Part shown: piece after piece, positions 29,847 to 37,487 of the stretch
Layout of the letters: each line of letters begins with the position of its first letter
Numbering within the stretch: the stretch's first letter is position 1
NCBI RefSeq assembly: GCF_014385095.1
Contig: NZ_JACRTC010000003.1
Location: forward strand, 124,001-188,000
From: Zongyangia hominis
Lineage (GTDB): Bacteria > Bacillota > Clostridia > Oscillospirales > Ruminococcaceae
Direction of reading: 5' to 3'
DNA: 64,000 bases
Position numbers and translations under genes: made by a program
Notes under the pieces: model-generated
Database searches by the model: none
Seen by the model: only the letters and a program-made list of their open reading frames with translations
Told to the model about the DNA's origin: nothing

Positions 29847-30120
29847 TGCGACACCCCGCACCGGCAAGTGCCGCGGCGCACGCGCACAAGGTCTGCCCGG
29901 AGACAAAGTGCGACACCCCGCACCGGCAAGTGCCGCGGCGCACGCGCACAAGGTCTGCCCGGAGACAAAGTGCGACACCCCGCACCGGCAGGTGCCGCGG
30001 CGCACGCGCACTAGATTTGCCCGGAGGCAAGGCGCGATACCCCGCACCGGCAGGTGCCGCAGCGCACGCGCACAAGATCTGCCCGGAGGCAAGGCGCGAT
30101 ACCCCGCACCGGCAGGTGCC
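29847..30120. repeat. Tandem repeat, 62-nt period, five copies
   Basis: The GCGACACC/GCGATACC marker recurs at 29848, 29910, 29972, 30034 and 30096, exactly 62 nt apart. Each unit carries CCGCACCGGCAGGTGCCG (a GCACC/GGTGC hairpin) and CCCGGAGGCAAGG. Copies 1-3 and copies 4-5 form two sequence subtypes. The fifth copy is cut after GGTGCC. Related modules in the opposite orientation occur near 55.55 and 55.64 kb. Confidence 0.9.
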
Positions 30121-30336
30121 CCGCCTGCGGCTGAGCATACCGCGCTTTGGGCTGGTGTGTAAATTGTGCCGTGCTCCCCGCGTCTGCCATTTTTTCTGTG
30201 CCGGAAAGCGAGCGGAATGCACTGAAAAATAAACTTTTCAAAAAATCCATGTTTAAAAGTCCGCCAAAGAATAAATACTAAGGTTGTAGCAAAACCGAAT
30301 GGACTCAAAGCAATCAACATGGAGGTGTCATTTCCA

Positions 30337-31122
30337 ATGGCAGAAATGCGTTTTTCAGGGAAAGATTCCAAGGTAAAGAAGTTTTTATCAGGCAAAGGCT
30401 TTTATATAGCGCTTGCCGTCTGTCTGGTGGGAGCAGGAGCGGCGTCCTGGGTCGCCATCGATTCCTCCCTTAAAGGGATGAACGAGGGGCAGAGCATCGC
30501 GGCGCCGCAGAGTAGTAGCAGTGAGGTGAATGAAGATTGGGGATTTCCAGACTTAGAAACGGGCGAGAGCCAGAGTGGAGTGGAAATATCATCACAGCCG
30601 TCCACACCGGAGTCAACCTCGTCATCCTCGCAGTCGCAGTCTCAGCAGTCCTCCGGGCAATCCGGAGCCTCAGAGCAACAGGTGCTATCGCAAAATCAGC
30701 AAAAACCGCAGTTTATGCTGCCTCTCTCTGGCGACGTTATTAATAAGTACAGCGCCGGGGAGCTGGTCAAAAACCAGACCCTGGGTGACTGGCGGACCCA
30801 CGACGGCATCGATATGGCGGCGGCCTCCGGCACCCCCGTCAAAGCGGTGGCCGACGGCGTGGTGGAGACGGTTTCCGACGATCCCCTCTGGGGCAAGACC
30901 GTGACCATTTCCCACAGTGGAGGATATAGCAGCTGCTATTCCGGCCTTTCCGACGACGTCTCCCTCAAAGATGGGCAGACGGTGGAAATCGGCCAGTTGG
31001 TGGGCTATGTAGGCTCAAGTCCTTTGAGTGAAGTGGCGCTGGAATCCCATCTCCACTTCGGTCTCAAGCTGGACGGCCAGTGGGTCGACCCCCTCGTCAC
31101 CATGGACAAGCTACAAGACTGA
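30337..31122 (+). CDS. spoIIQ: M23 (LytM-domain) peptidase, SpoIIQ-like
   Basis: 261 residues: a cytoplasmic start, one transmembrane helix (residues ~24-43), a long Ser/Gln-rich linker (~55-120) and a C-terminal LytM domain. Zinc motifs are intact: THDGIDM (HxxxD) and SHLHFGL (HxH). SpoIIQ in Bacillus has lost its first His, but clostridial SpoIIQ keeps it and pairs with SpoIIIAH across the septum. Assignment to SpoIIQ rather than a vegetative M23 protein rests on layout and on spoIIID lying nearby (they are adjacent in many Clostridia). ATG at 30337, GGAGGTG upstream. Confidence 0.72.
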   Translation: MAEMRFSGKDSKVKKFLSGKGFYIALAVCLVGAGAASWVAIDSSLKGMNEGQSIAAPQSSSSEVNEDWGFPDLETGESQSGVEISSQPSTPESTSSSSQSQSQQSSGQSGASEQQVLSQNQQKPQFMLPLSGDVINKYSAGELVKNQTLGDWRTHDGIDMAAASGTPVKAVADGVVETVSDDPLWGKTVTISHSGGYSSCYSGLSDDVSLKDGQTVEIGQLVGYVGSSPLSEVALESHLHFGLKLDGQWVDPLVTMDKLQD

Positions 31123-31137
31123 TGTTTTTAGCGTTTG

Positions 31138-31167
31138 AGGCGCCCGGTTTTACCGGGCGCCTTTTTC
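31138..31167 (+). terminator. Intrinsic terminator of the spoIIQ-like gene
   Basis: Stem AGGCGCCCGGT (31138-31148) / ACCGGGCGCCT (31152-31162), 3-nt loop, then five T. Confidence 0.88.
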
Positions 31168-31199
31168 ATGCGTGCAAGAAAAGATGTATTCTAGATAGA

Positions 31200-31217
31200 A
31201 AAATTGTATACAATTTT
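31200..31217. promoter_or_regulatory. Candidate GntR (FadR-type) operator
   Basis: Perfect 18-nt palindrome AAAATTGTATACAATTTT ending 1 nt before the -35 box of the iolB-like gene. TTGTATACAA-type palindromes are typical binding sites of FCD-type GntR regulators, and one is encoded in this operon. A partial half-site (TATACAA) recurs inside the spacer at 31227-31233. Confidence 0.65.
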
Positions 31218-31218
31218 A

Positions 31219-31247
31219 TTGACAATTATACAAACGGGTGCTATGCT
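31219..31247 (+). promoter_or_regulatory. Sigma-A promoter of the iolB-like/gntR operon
   Basis: TTGACA (31219-31224), 17-nt spacer, TGC-TATGCT with the -10 at 31242-31247. The 18-nt palindrome touches its upstream edge. Confidence 0.82.
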
Positions 31248-31308
31248 TTCAGACAAAGGGAGGCCGCAAGGCCTCATCATCTGATGAGTACAGAAAGAGG
31301 CGTACAGT

Positions 31309-32100
31309 ATGAAAATTTCCCAGAAAGGGCCCTTCCAAAGGGGCTATACCGCCATTGTCAAAGAAGAAGTCAACAAGGACATGGGGATGGACTTCGGCGT
31401 CCTGTGCATGGCGCAGGGGGATACCGTGGACTATAACGAGCCCAAGGAGGTTGTCTATACCCTGACCTATGGCGTCGTGGAATTGAGCTTCGACGGCAAA
31501 ACGGAGAAAGCGGACCGTCCGTCCTGCTTCCACAACGACCCCATCCTCCTCCATGTGCCGGAGAACACCCCGGTGAAAATCACCTGCCTTTCGGAGCAGG
31601 CGGAACTCTCCATCCAGCGCACCACCAACAAGAAGCGCTTCGCGCCCAAGCTCTACCGGAGCGCGGACTGTCTGTGCCCGTCGGAAGAGCGGGGCAAGGG
31701 CACCCTGGGAGAGGCGTCCACCCGGATTGTCCGCACATTCTTTGACCGCTCCACCTGCCCCGAGACCAACTTCTTCATCGGAGAAGTGGTCAACTTCCCC
31801 GGCAAGTGGTCCAGCTTCCCGCCCCACAGCCATGTAGAGCCGGAGATCTACTTCTATAAATTCCTTCCCGAAAATGGCTTTGGCTTCGGCGAGTTCGGAG
31901 ACGAGGCCTACAAGATTAAAAACAACGATCTGACCGGCATGCCGGATGAAAAGACCCATTCCCAGTGTGTGGCGCCGGGCTATGCGGAGTACTACCTGTG
32001 GGTCATCCGCCTGCAGGACGACAAGGACATTGTCACCACCGTGGTGCCCGAATATGCATGGACCACCGAGCCCGGAGCCAAATACTTCCCGGAGATCTAA
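31309..32100 (+). CDS. IolB-family protein (5-deoxy-glucuronate isomerase-like)
   Basis: 263 residues matching the KduI/IolB double-cupin family. Metal-ligand region: PPHSHVEPEIYFYKF (His173, His175, Glu177/179) followed by GFGFGEFGDEAYKIKNNDL and HSQCVAPGYAEYYLWVIR. IolB converts 5-deoxy-glucuronate to 5-dehydro-2-deoxy-gluconate in myo-inositol catabolism, and IolC, a PfkB kinase, acts next. No other iol genes are adjacent, so the substrate may be a related uronate. ATG at 31309. It shares an operon with the following GntR regulator (28-nt gap). Confidence 0.78.
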   Translation: MKISQKGPFQRGYTAIVKEEVNKDMGMDFGVLCMAQGDTVDYNEPKEVVYTLTYGVVELSFDGKTEKADRPSCFHNDPILLHVPENTPVKITCLSEQAELSIQRTTNKKRFAPKLYRSADCLCPSEERGKGTLGEASTRIVRTFFDRSTCPETNFFIGEVVNFPGKWSSFPPHSHVEPEIYFYKFLPENGFGFGEFGDEAYKIKNNDLTGMPDEKTHSQCVAPGYAEYYLWVIRLQDDKDIVTTVVPEYAWTTEPGAKYFPEI

Positions 32101-32128
32101 CTATAATCCGAGAAAGGGAACGCCCCAT

Positions 32129-32785
32129 ATGAACGCCAAAAAACAAAGTCTCAGCGATACCGTCTATGAGCACATCCTGGAACTGATTCTCCACGGGGAG
32201 ATCGCCTGCGGGGAGAAGATTCCCGAGGACCGCATCGCCGCACAGCTGGGAATCAGCCGGACCCCCATCCGGGAAGCGCTGCGAAAATTGGCGGCGGATG
32301 GGCTCATCGAAATCTACCCCAAGCGCTTTGCCCAGGTCATCTCCTTCGGGGAGGAGGATATGCGCCATCTGGGCGTGGTGCGCCTGAGCCAGGACATCCT
32401 TGCCGCCCAGCTAGCCATCTATCACGGCAGCAACGCCGAGTTTGACAAGCTTCGTCAACTGGGACAGGAGTGCCGGCGCTATCAGGAGCTGGATGATCTG
32501 TATATGCGGGCCAAACGGGACGCCCAGTTTCATCTCTATCTGTCCGAGATCGGTAAAAATCCCATTTTGCTCAGGTTCCAGCAGCAGCTCTACCTCAAGA
32601 CCCGGCTGCTCATCGTCTCCCAGAAGGCGGCGGACCGGTGCGATCTAAGCCTTCATAACGACATCGTCGACGCCCTGACGGCCCGGGACGAACAAGCGGC
32701 GGTGGAAGTGATTGTCCGGCATTTGGGCAGCTTTTACGACGTGGGGGAAGGGTATCGCTATTCCCTCCAACTGCTACAAAAATGA
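32129..32785 (+). CDS. GntR-family regulator with FCD domain
   Basis: 218 residues: an N-terminal winged helix (VYEHILELILHGEIACGEKIPEDRIAAQLGISRTPIREALRKLAADGLIEI) and an all-helical C-terminal FCD domain (residues ~80-215) that in this family binds sugar acids or other small acids through a metal site. The ATG at 32129 has GAAAGGGA upstream. It lies 28 nt after the iolB-like gene and most likely controls this operon through the palindrome at 31200-31217. Confidence 0.88.
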   Translation: MNAKKQSLSDTVYEHILELILHGEIACGEKIPEDRIAAQLGISRTPIREALRKLAADGLIEIYPKRFAQVISFGEEDMRHLGVVRLSQDILAAQLAIYHGSNAEFDKLRQLGQECRRYQELDDLYMRAKRDAQFHLYLSEIGKNPILLRFQQQLYLKTRLLIVSQKAADRCDLSLHNDIVDALTARDEQAAVEVIVRHLGSFYDVGEGYRYSLQLLQK

Positions 32786-32876
32786 CTGCAAAAGTATTGG
32801 CTATTTTCCGTGTTTGAGATTCGAGCCTCGAATGCGAGGATGCGACTGTACATCAAAATGATGGCAAAGCAATAGC

Positions 32877-32911
32877 AAAGGAACAGCTGTGTGAGCAGCT
32901 GTTCCTTTTTG
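32877..32911 (+). terminator. Intrinsic terminator of the iolB-like/gntR operon
   Basis: Stem AAAGGAACAGCTG (32877-32889) / CAGCTGTTCCTTT (32896-32908), 6-nt loop, then T residues to 32910. Confidence 0.88.
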
Positions 32912-33052
32912 TGTGCCATATTCAGGAAAATGTCGGCATGACATTGCATGTAACTTCCAAATTTATTTCCTCTTTTTAATCATTTTGCGAATGGAAATAT
33001 TTTGTCGAAAGTTGTATATTGAAGGCAATAACTTTCGTAGGAGGGGAAATAT

Positions 33053-34669
33053 ATGAAAAAAATAATCGCCCTATTGCTGGCGGTCATGATGATGCTGGGC
33101 GCGCTGCCCATGGCGTCCGCCATCCAGACAGAGCCCCAGACGAGGGATTTGGTCATCGATACCAATCCGCTGCCCGACGGCACATCTGGAAGCGGCCTTG
33201 TGGACACGAAAGCACCGGAGCTCGTGGACATCACAGTGGACACGCCGACGGTGACAATACCCGGAACGGTGAAAGTCACGGTGAAAACGGACAAAGACAT
33301 GTCTGGGCTGTATTTTATTACAGCTGTTTTCAAAAACAATGAAGGGTACACACTAAATATACAGGGGGGCGCAGGAGAAAATCAAAGTGGTACAGTTTCG
33401 AGAGATATAGATGAATGGTTCCAACATCCAGGGGAGTATACATTAGATAGTGTTATTGTGTTGGATAAGGCATACAATGAAACGACTTATGTGAAAGAGC
33501 TGGACAAATATGGGAAAGAACAGGGCTACAAAGAACTGCCTGATAAGTACAAAGACGTTTCCTTCACCATTGTAAACGATCAGCCCTTGGACACGAAGGC
33601 ACCGGAGCTCGTGGACATCACAGTGGAGACACCGGAAGTGACGGTGCCGGGAACGGTGAAAGTAACAGTGACGACGGACGAGGATATGTCTGGGCTGTAT
33701 TTTATTACAGCTGTTTTCAAAAACAATGAAGGGTACACACTAAATATACAGGGGGGCGCAGGAGAAAATCAAAGTGGTACAGTTTCGAGAGATATAGATG
33801 AATGGTTCCGACATCCAGGGGAGTATACATTAGATAGTGTTATTGTGTTGGATAAGGCATACAATGAAACGACTTATGTGAAAGAGCTGGACAAATATGG
33901 GAAAGAGCATGGCTATAAAGAGCTGCCAGCCAAATTCAAAGACGTTTCCTTCACCATCCGCAACAGCGGCTTCTCCTATGATCTGAACACCTCCACCACC
34001 AACCCCAATTTGGCGGAGGACATTGCGGCGCTGGACAACGACGCCATCGTGGGCATCACCTACGGCGGTGACACCACCCTGCCCAAAGAGGTCATCGAGG
34101 CCATCCAGGGCACCGACAAGACCCTCATCCTGGAGGAGTCCGGCATCCAGTGGATTGTCAACGGCAAGGATATAGACAATATAGACGAGATTAAGGACCT
34201 GAACCTGCATGTGGACATTGATCAAAATGCGCAGGTGCAGGGGCACCCCGCCGCCGTTCTCACCTTCGGCGACAACGGCAAGCTGCCCGGTGACTTCCTT
34301 ATTCGCGTAAAAGCGGACTATGCCTTCCGCCAGTATATCGGCATGAAAGAGCTGTACGTCTACTACTTGGACAATGAAACCGGTGAATATGTGGAAGTCA
34401 AGGCCAACGTGACCTTGACGGCGGACAACTATGTGGAATTTACCATCGACCACAACAGCACCTTTGTCATCACGGCCGGCAAGCTGGGCGGACCCATTCC
34501 GCCAAAGCCTCCCGTGGTTCCCGACCGTCCCAGCATTGGCGGCGGTTCGAGCAGTACGGGAAATGGCTCTTCTCTCAGCGGCCTCTTAAGTGGCACGAAA
34601 GAAAACCCCAACACCGGCGGCGACGTGCTGGCGGCTCTCGCTTGGGCGGCATCCCTTTTTAAAAGCTAA
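33053..34669 (+). CDS. Secreted protein with two near-identical Ig-like repeats and a NPNTG tail
   Basis: 538 residues. Signal peptide at residues 1-23 (KKIIALLLAVMMMLGALPMASA). Two tandem ~129-residue repeats (about 48-176 and 177-305) each start DTKAPELVDITV and contain SGLYFITAVFKNNEGYTLNI. A unique region follows with a GDNGKLPGDFLIRV / HNSTFVITA segment, then a Pro/Ser/Gly-rich linker and a hydrophobic end ENPNTGGDVLAALAWAASLFKS. NPNTG resembles sorting-type motifs seen in Clostridia, but the basic tail is weak. A surface-display or adhesin role is inferred. The central 221 nt of each repeat are nearly identical and AT-rich (see findings). SD AGGAGGGG precedes the ATG. Confidence 0.78.
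   Translation: MKKIIALLLAVMMMLGALPMASAIQTEPQTRDLVIDTNPLPDGTSGSGLVDTKAPELVDITVDTPTVTIPGTVKVTVKTDKDMSGLYFITAVFKNNEGYTLNIQGGAGENQSGTVSRDIDEWFQHPGEYTLDSVIVLDKAYNETTYVKELDKYGKEQGYKELPDKYKDVSFTIVNDQPLDTKAPELVDITVETPEVTVPGTVKVTVTTDEDMSGLYFITAVFKNNEGYTLNIQGGAGENQSGTVSRDIDEWFRHPGEYTLDSVIVLDKAYNETTYVKELDKYGKEHGYKELPAKFKDVSFTIRNSGFSYDLNTSTTNPNLAEDIAALDNDAIVGITYGGDTTLPKEVIEAIQGTDKTLILEESGIQWIVNGKDIDNIDEIKDLNLHVDIDQNAQVQGHPAAVLTFGDNGKLPGDFLIRVKADYAFRQYIGMKELYVYYLDNETGEYVEVKANVTLTADNYVEFTIDHNSTFVITAGKLGGPIPPKPPVVPDRPSIGGGSSSTGNGSSLSGLLSGTKENPNTGGDVLAALAWAASLFKS
33299..33906 (+). repeat. Intragenic direct repeat, 387-nt period
   Basis: Segments 33299-33519 and 33686-33906 (221 nt each) differ at one base (33423 A versus G in copy 2). 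By my count the segment is about 39% GC, against about 60% for the flanking gene. Either a very recent duplication or gene conversion has kept the copies the same. Confidence 0.92.
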
Positions 34670-34684
34670 AGATCGATAAACAAC

Positions 34685-34718
34685 AAAAAGCGCCCGGCTT
34701 TAACCGGGCGCTTTTTTT
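34685..34718. terminator. Bidirectional terminator between the secreted protein gene and spoIIID
   Basis: Stem AAGCGCCCGG (34688-34697) / CCGGGCGCTT (34704-34713), with A-run on the left and seven T on the right. Confidence 0.88.
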
Positions 34719-34746
34719 ATAGAGAGCATCACTTCATACCGTCGCA

Positions 34747-35028
34747 TCATTTCGCGGCGGTCTTCTCACGGCCTGCATTTTTACATAAGAGGTATTTGCG
34801 GCGGGTGGCCATGCCACCCCGGATATGGCGCTCCTGCTTGTTGACGTCCAGGACCTTTTTGACCTGGACATAGAGCTGAGGATTGAGCTTTTTTAAACGT
34901 TCCGACACATCTTTATGTACGGTACTTTTCGATATATGGAAAACAGTGGCCGCTTTTCTCACCGTCGCATTGTTTTCGATAATATATGCCGCAAGCGAAA
35001 CCGCCCGTTCTTCAGGTAATCCCTTCAA
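34747..35028 (-). CDS. spoIIID: Stage III sporulation transcriptional regulator SpoIIID
   Basis: 93 residues. Helix-turn-helix near the N-terminus: AAYIIENNATVRKAATVFHISKSTVHKDVSERL; then NPQLYVQVKKVLDVNKQERHIRGGMATRRKY, which matches SpoIIID almost throughout. It tunes sigma-E and later mother-cell gene expression. The start is TTG at 35028 with GGAGGG 8 nt upstream; an ATG just before it is out of frame. It is convergent with the secreted protein gene. A possible sigma-E promoter is at 35067-35096. Confidence 0.96.
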   Translation of the reverse strand: MKGLPEERAVSLAAYIIENNATVRKAATVFHISKSTVHKDVSERLKKLNPQLYVQVKKVLDVNKQERHIRGGMATRRKYLLCKNAGREKTAAK

Positions 35029-35066
35029 AACATTTCCCTCCCTTTACGAAACGATATCTTGTGACA

Positions 35067-35096
35067 TATATATGCAGCGGCGAGAGCGGCTTATGC
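35067..35096 (-). promoter_or_regulatory. Possible sigma-E promoter of spoIIID
   Basis: Minus strand GCATAAG (35090-35096), 15-nt spacer, CATATATA (35067-35074). This is a loose fit to the sigma-E consensus (-10 CATACA-T), and spoIIID is a sigma-E gene in Bacillus. Weak evidence. Confidence 0.35.
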
Positions 35097-35147
35097 GTAG
35101 ATGATCTCGAAAGAAAGGGGAGTTTTTCCGGGATGGGAACTCGACAA

Positions 35148-35176
35148 TTTACAGATGTCGGGGTTCGTGCTACAAT
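35148..35176 (+). promoter_or_regulatory. Sigma-A promoter of the M28 peptidase gene
   Basis: TTTACA (35148-35153), 17-nt spacer, TGC-TACAAT with the -10 at 35171-35176; about 45 nt before the ATG. Confidence 0.78.
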
Positions 35177-35224
35177 CAGGGAAGAAAGTGGAAAAACAAA
35201 GGAACGTACAACGACGGAGGGACT

Positions 35225-36139
35225 ATGAAAGAGGGACTGGCAAAAACGATCGGCAGCACCTATGGCGTCCGCAACAGCCGCCGGCAGAAGGATACCTTTT
35301 TAAAGTGGGCGCAGCAGATGCTGGCCCAAGAGGGAATTGCCACGACTATCAGTGTGGACCCCTGCTTGGTCCGCAACCGCAATCTGGTCATCGGAGACTT
35401 GAGCCAAGCCAAGACGGTGGTGACCGCTCACTACGACACGCCCAAGACGATTTTCTTCCCCATCGCCATCTACCTGGATAGCTTTTGGCTTTCCCTCCTC
35501 GCCCAGGTGTGGGCGGTTCTCCTGCTCATCGTGGTGATCATGGTTCTGCCCGCCTTCCTGGGCGTCCCCTTTTGGGCGCGGTACGCCGTCTTTCTTCTTA
35601 CCCTGGCGCTGTTCTTTTTTGTGTTTAATAACCGCAAGAATCTCAATGACAATTCCTCCGGAGTGGCCGGTGTGCTGGAATGCGCGTTGCGCTGCCACAA
35701 GGAGCGGCGAAATGATGTGGCCTTTGTCCTCTTTGACAACGAGGAGTGGGGGCTTTTGGGGTCCGCCGGGTTTGCAAAAAAATACAGGGAAGAGATGCGG
35801 GGGAAGCTGGTCGTCAATCTCGACTGCATCGGCGCGGGGGATGAAATTGTGCTGGTGAGCAAGAAAGAGGCGCTGGAAGACGCCAAGGAGCTGGCGGCTT
35901 CGGCGATGAGGGAATACACTGGGAAGACGGTGACGGCCCAGCTTTCTGGGAACATGCTGGCCATGTCTGACCACGCCAATTTTCCGCGCAGCATGATGGT
36001 GTCCGCTTTCCACCGGGACCGGCTGGGCCGCAAGCTCTGCCGCATCCACAGCTGGCGGGACACGGTGCTGGAAGAAAAAAACATGGATTTGGTTTGTGAT
36101 TTGATCACGGAGTATCTGCGGAAGAAAAGTATACAATAG
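35225..36139 (+). CDS. M28-family zinc peptidase with an inserted membrane domain
   Basis: 304 residues. M28 motifs are split: TAHYDTPK (first zinc His-Asp, ~67-75), then two or three hydrophobic helices (residues ~85-137, SFWLSLLAQVWAVLLLIVVIMVLPAFLG and RYAVFLLTLALFFFVF), then NDNSSGVAGVLECA (bridging Asp), FDNEEWGLLGSAGF (catalytic Glu-Glu), VNLDCIG and HSWRDT (last His). All ligands appear to be present, so it is probably active. The helices would place the catalytic part at the membrane. Substrate unknown. GGAGGG upstream of the ATG. It has its own promoter. Confidence 0.8.
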   Translation: MKEGLAKTIGSTYGVRNSRRQKDTFLKWAQQMLAQEGIATTISVDPCLVRNRNLVIGDLSQAKTVVTAHYDTPKTIFFPIAIYLDSFWLSLLAQVWAVLLLIVVIMVLPAFLGVPFWARYAVFLLTLALFFFVFNNRKNLNDNSSGVAGVLECALRCHKERRNDVAFVLFDNEEWGLLGSAGFAKKYREEMRGKLVVNLDCIGAGDEIVLVSKKEALEDAKELAASAMREYTGKTVTAQLSGNMLAMSDHANFPRSMMVSAFHRDRLGRKLCRIHSWRDTVLEEKNMDLVCDLITEYLRKKSIQ

Positions 36140-36188
36140 TAGTAACGATTTCTGAAGCAGAAAAATTGGAAGAGAGCAGGTGGTTTAT

Positions 36189-37109
36189 ATGACAGACATC
36201 TTGATTATCGGCGCGGGGACGGCGGGTCTTTCCGCCGCCATTTATGGCATCCGCAGCGGACTGAGCGTCCTGGTCATCGAGCAGATGATCTACGGCGGCC
36301 AGATCGCCAACACGCCCGACGTGGAAAATTATCCGGGTATCGCGTCCATCTCCGGCTTTGAGTTCGCGCAGAACATCTATAACCAGGCGGTGGCGCTGGG
36401 CGCTGAGGTGGTCTATGAGACCCCTGTCCAGGTGGAGCTTAACGGGGATATCAAGCGGGTGATCACCGACCAGAACACCTACGAGGGGCGCTGCGTCATC
36501 ATCGCCAACGGCGTGGAGCGCCGGAAGCTGGGCTGTGAGGGGGAGGAGCGGCTGAGCGGCCGGGGCGTCTCCTACTGCGCCACCTGCGACGGGGCGTTTT
36601 ACAAGGGCAAGGACGTGTGCATTGTGGGCGGCGGCAATACCGCCTTGGAGGACGCGCTCTATCTGTCCAATAACTGTAAAAAGGTCCACCTCATCCACCG
36701 CCGGGACGCCTTCCGGGCCTCTAAAATCATCGTGGATTCTGTGCTTTCGAGGGACAATATCGAAATTCATTACGACAGCGTTGTGGATAAGATCGAGGGA
36801 AAAGACGTGGTGGAATCGGTGGTGCTCTCCAACAAGAAGACGGGAGAACGCACCGAGATTCCCTGCCAGGGGGTGTTTATCGCCGTGGGATTGGTGGCCA
36901 AGAACCATCTCTTTGCCGGGGTGGTGGAAACCGACGAGGGCGGCTACATCAAAGCGGGGGAGGATTGCCACACCAACCTGCCCGGCGTCTTCGCCGCGGG
37001 GGACACCCGCACCAAATCGGTCCGCCAGCTGGTCACGGCGGCGGCCGACGGCGCGGTGGCGGCGATGGAGGCCGCCAACTACGTCGGGGAAGTGCCGGCG
37101 CTCCATTAA
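36189..37109 (+). CDS. trxB: Thioredoxin reductase-like FAD/NAD(P) oxidoreductase
   Basis: 306 residues with the TrxB layout: FAD-binding GAGTAGLSAAIYG at the N-terminus, active-site CATCDGAFYKG, NAD(P)-binding CIVGGGNTALEDALYL, and the C-terminal FAD site GVFAAGDTRTKSVRQLVTAAADGAVAA. It reduces thioredoxin or a related disulfide protein using NADPH. The CATC disulfide is intact. ATG at 36189 has AGGTGG 5 nt upstream; a GTG at 36180 is an alternative. It is followed at 26 nt by the TfoX-C domain gene. Confidence 0.9.
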   Translation: MTDILIIGAGTAGLSAAIYGIRSGLSVLVIEQMIYGGQIANTPDVENYPGIASISGFEFAQNIYNQAVALGAEVVYETPVQVELNGDIKRVITDQNTYEGRCVIIANGVERRKLGCEGEERLSGRGVSYCATCDGAFYKGKDVCIVGGGNTALEDALYLSNNCKKVHLIHRRDAFRASKIIVDSVLSRDNIEIHYDSVVDKIEGKDVVESVVLSNKKTGERTEIPCQGVFIAVGLVAKNHLFAGVVETDEGGYIKAGEDCHTNLPGVFAAGDTRTKSVRQLVTAAADGAVAAMEAANYVGEVPALH

Positions 37110-37135
37110 AAGCGTCGGGGAGAAAGGAGCACAAA

Positions 37136-37387
37136 ATGGCGTCACTGAAAGAATTGCCCAATATCGGCCCGGTGCTGGAAGAAAAGCTGCGGGAGGTGGG
37201 CATCGACACCCCGAAGGCCCTGCGGGAAACGGGGAGCCGGGAGGCGTTTGTGCGCATCCGCCTCAAAGATCCCACCGCCTGTCTGCATATGCTTTCCGCT
37301 TTGGAGGGCGCGGTGCGAGGCATCCCCAAAAAGGAACTGCCCCAGGACGTGAGGCAGGAGCTCAAAACGTTTTTTAATAGTCTCTGA
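37136..37387 (+). CDS. TfoX C-terminal domain protein
   Basis: 83 residues with the helix-hairpin-helix-like TfoX_C domain: LKELPNIGPVLEEKLREVGIDTPKALRETGSREAFVRI, then LHMLSALEGAVRGIP. In gamma-proteobacteria this domain is the C-terminal half of the competence regulator TfoX; stand-alone copies are common in Firmicutes and have no established role. ATG at 37136 with AAAGGAG upstream. It lies in the trxB transcript. Confidence 0.85.
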   Translation: MASLKELPNIGPVLEEKLREVGIDTPKALRETGSREAFVRIRLKDPTACLHMLSALEGAVRGIPKKELPQDVRQELKTFFNSL

Positions 37388-37445
37388 TCTATCCAAATGG
37401 GGGAGCAGAGCCCAATCCCTCCCCATATGGTGGGGAAATATAACT

Positions 37446-37485
37446 AAAACTGCGCCTGGAACGCATGGCTCCAGGCGCAGTTTTG
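37446..37485 (+). terminator. Intrinsic terminator of the trxB operon
   Basis: 15-bp stem AAAACTGCGCCTGGA (37446-37460) / TCCAGGCGCAGTTTT (37470-37484), 9-nt loop; T-run is part of the stem. Confidence 0.85.
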
Positions 37486-37487
37486 TA

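Larger units (their letters stand above)
29782..30336. other. purA-spoIIQ intergenic region
   Basis: 555 nt without a gene: the purA terminator, then the 62-nt tandem array (29847-30120), then ~200 nt leading to the spoIIQ-like gene. The last 90 nt are AT-rich. A GTTTA about 15 nt before AGAATAAATA (around 30250-30280) loosely resembles a forespore sigma-factor promoter, as expected for spoIIQ, but the match is weak. Confidence 0.5.

Noticed and set aside
29847..30120. Possible CRISPR array (five regularly spaced repeats)
   Set aside because: The whole 62-nt unit is conserved, including the part that would be the spacer, and no cas genes are present.
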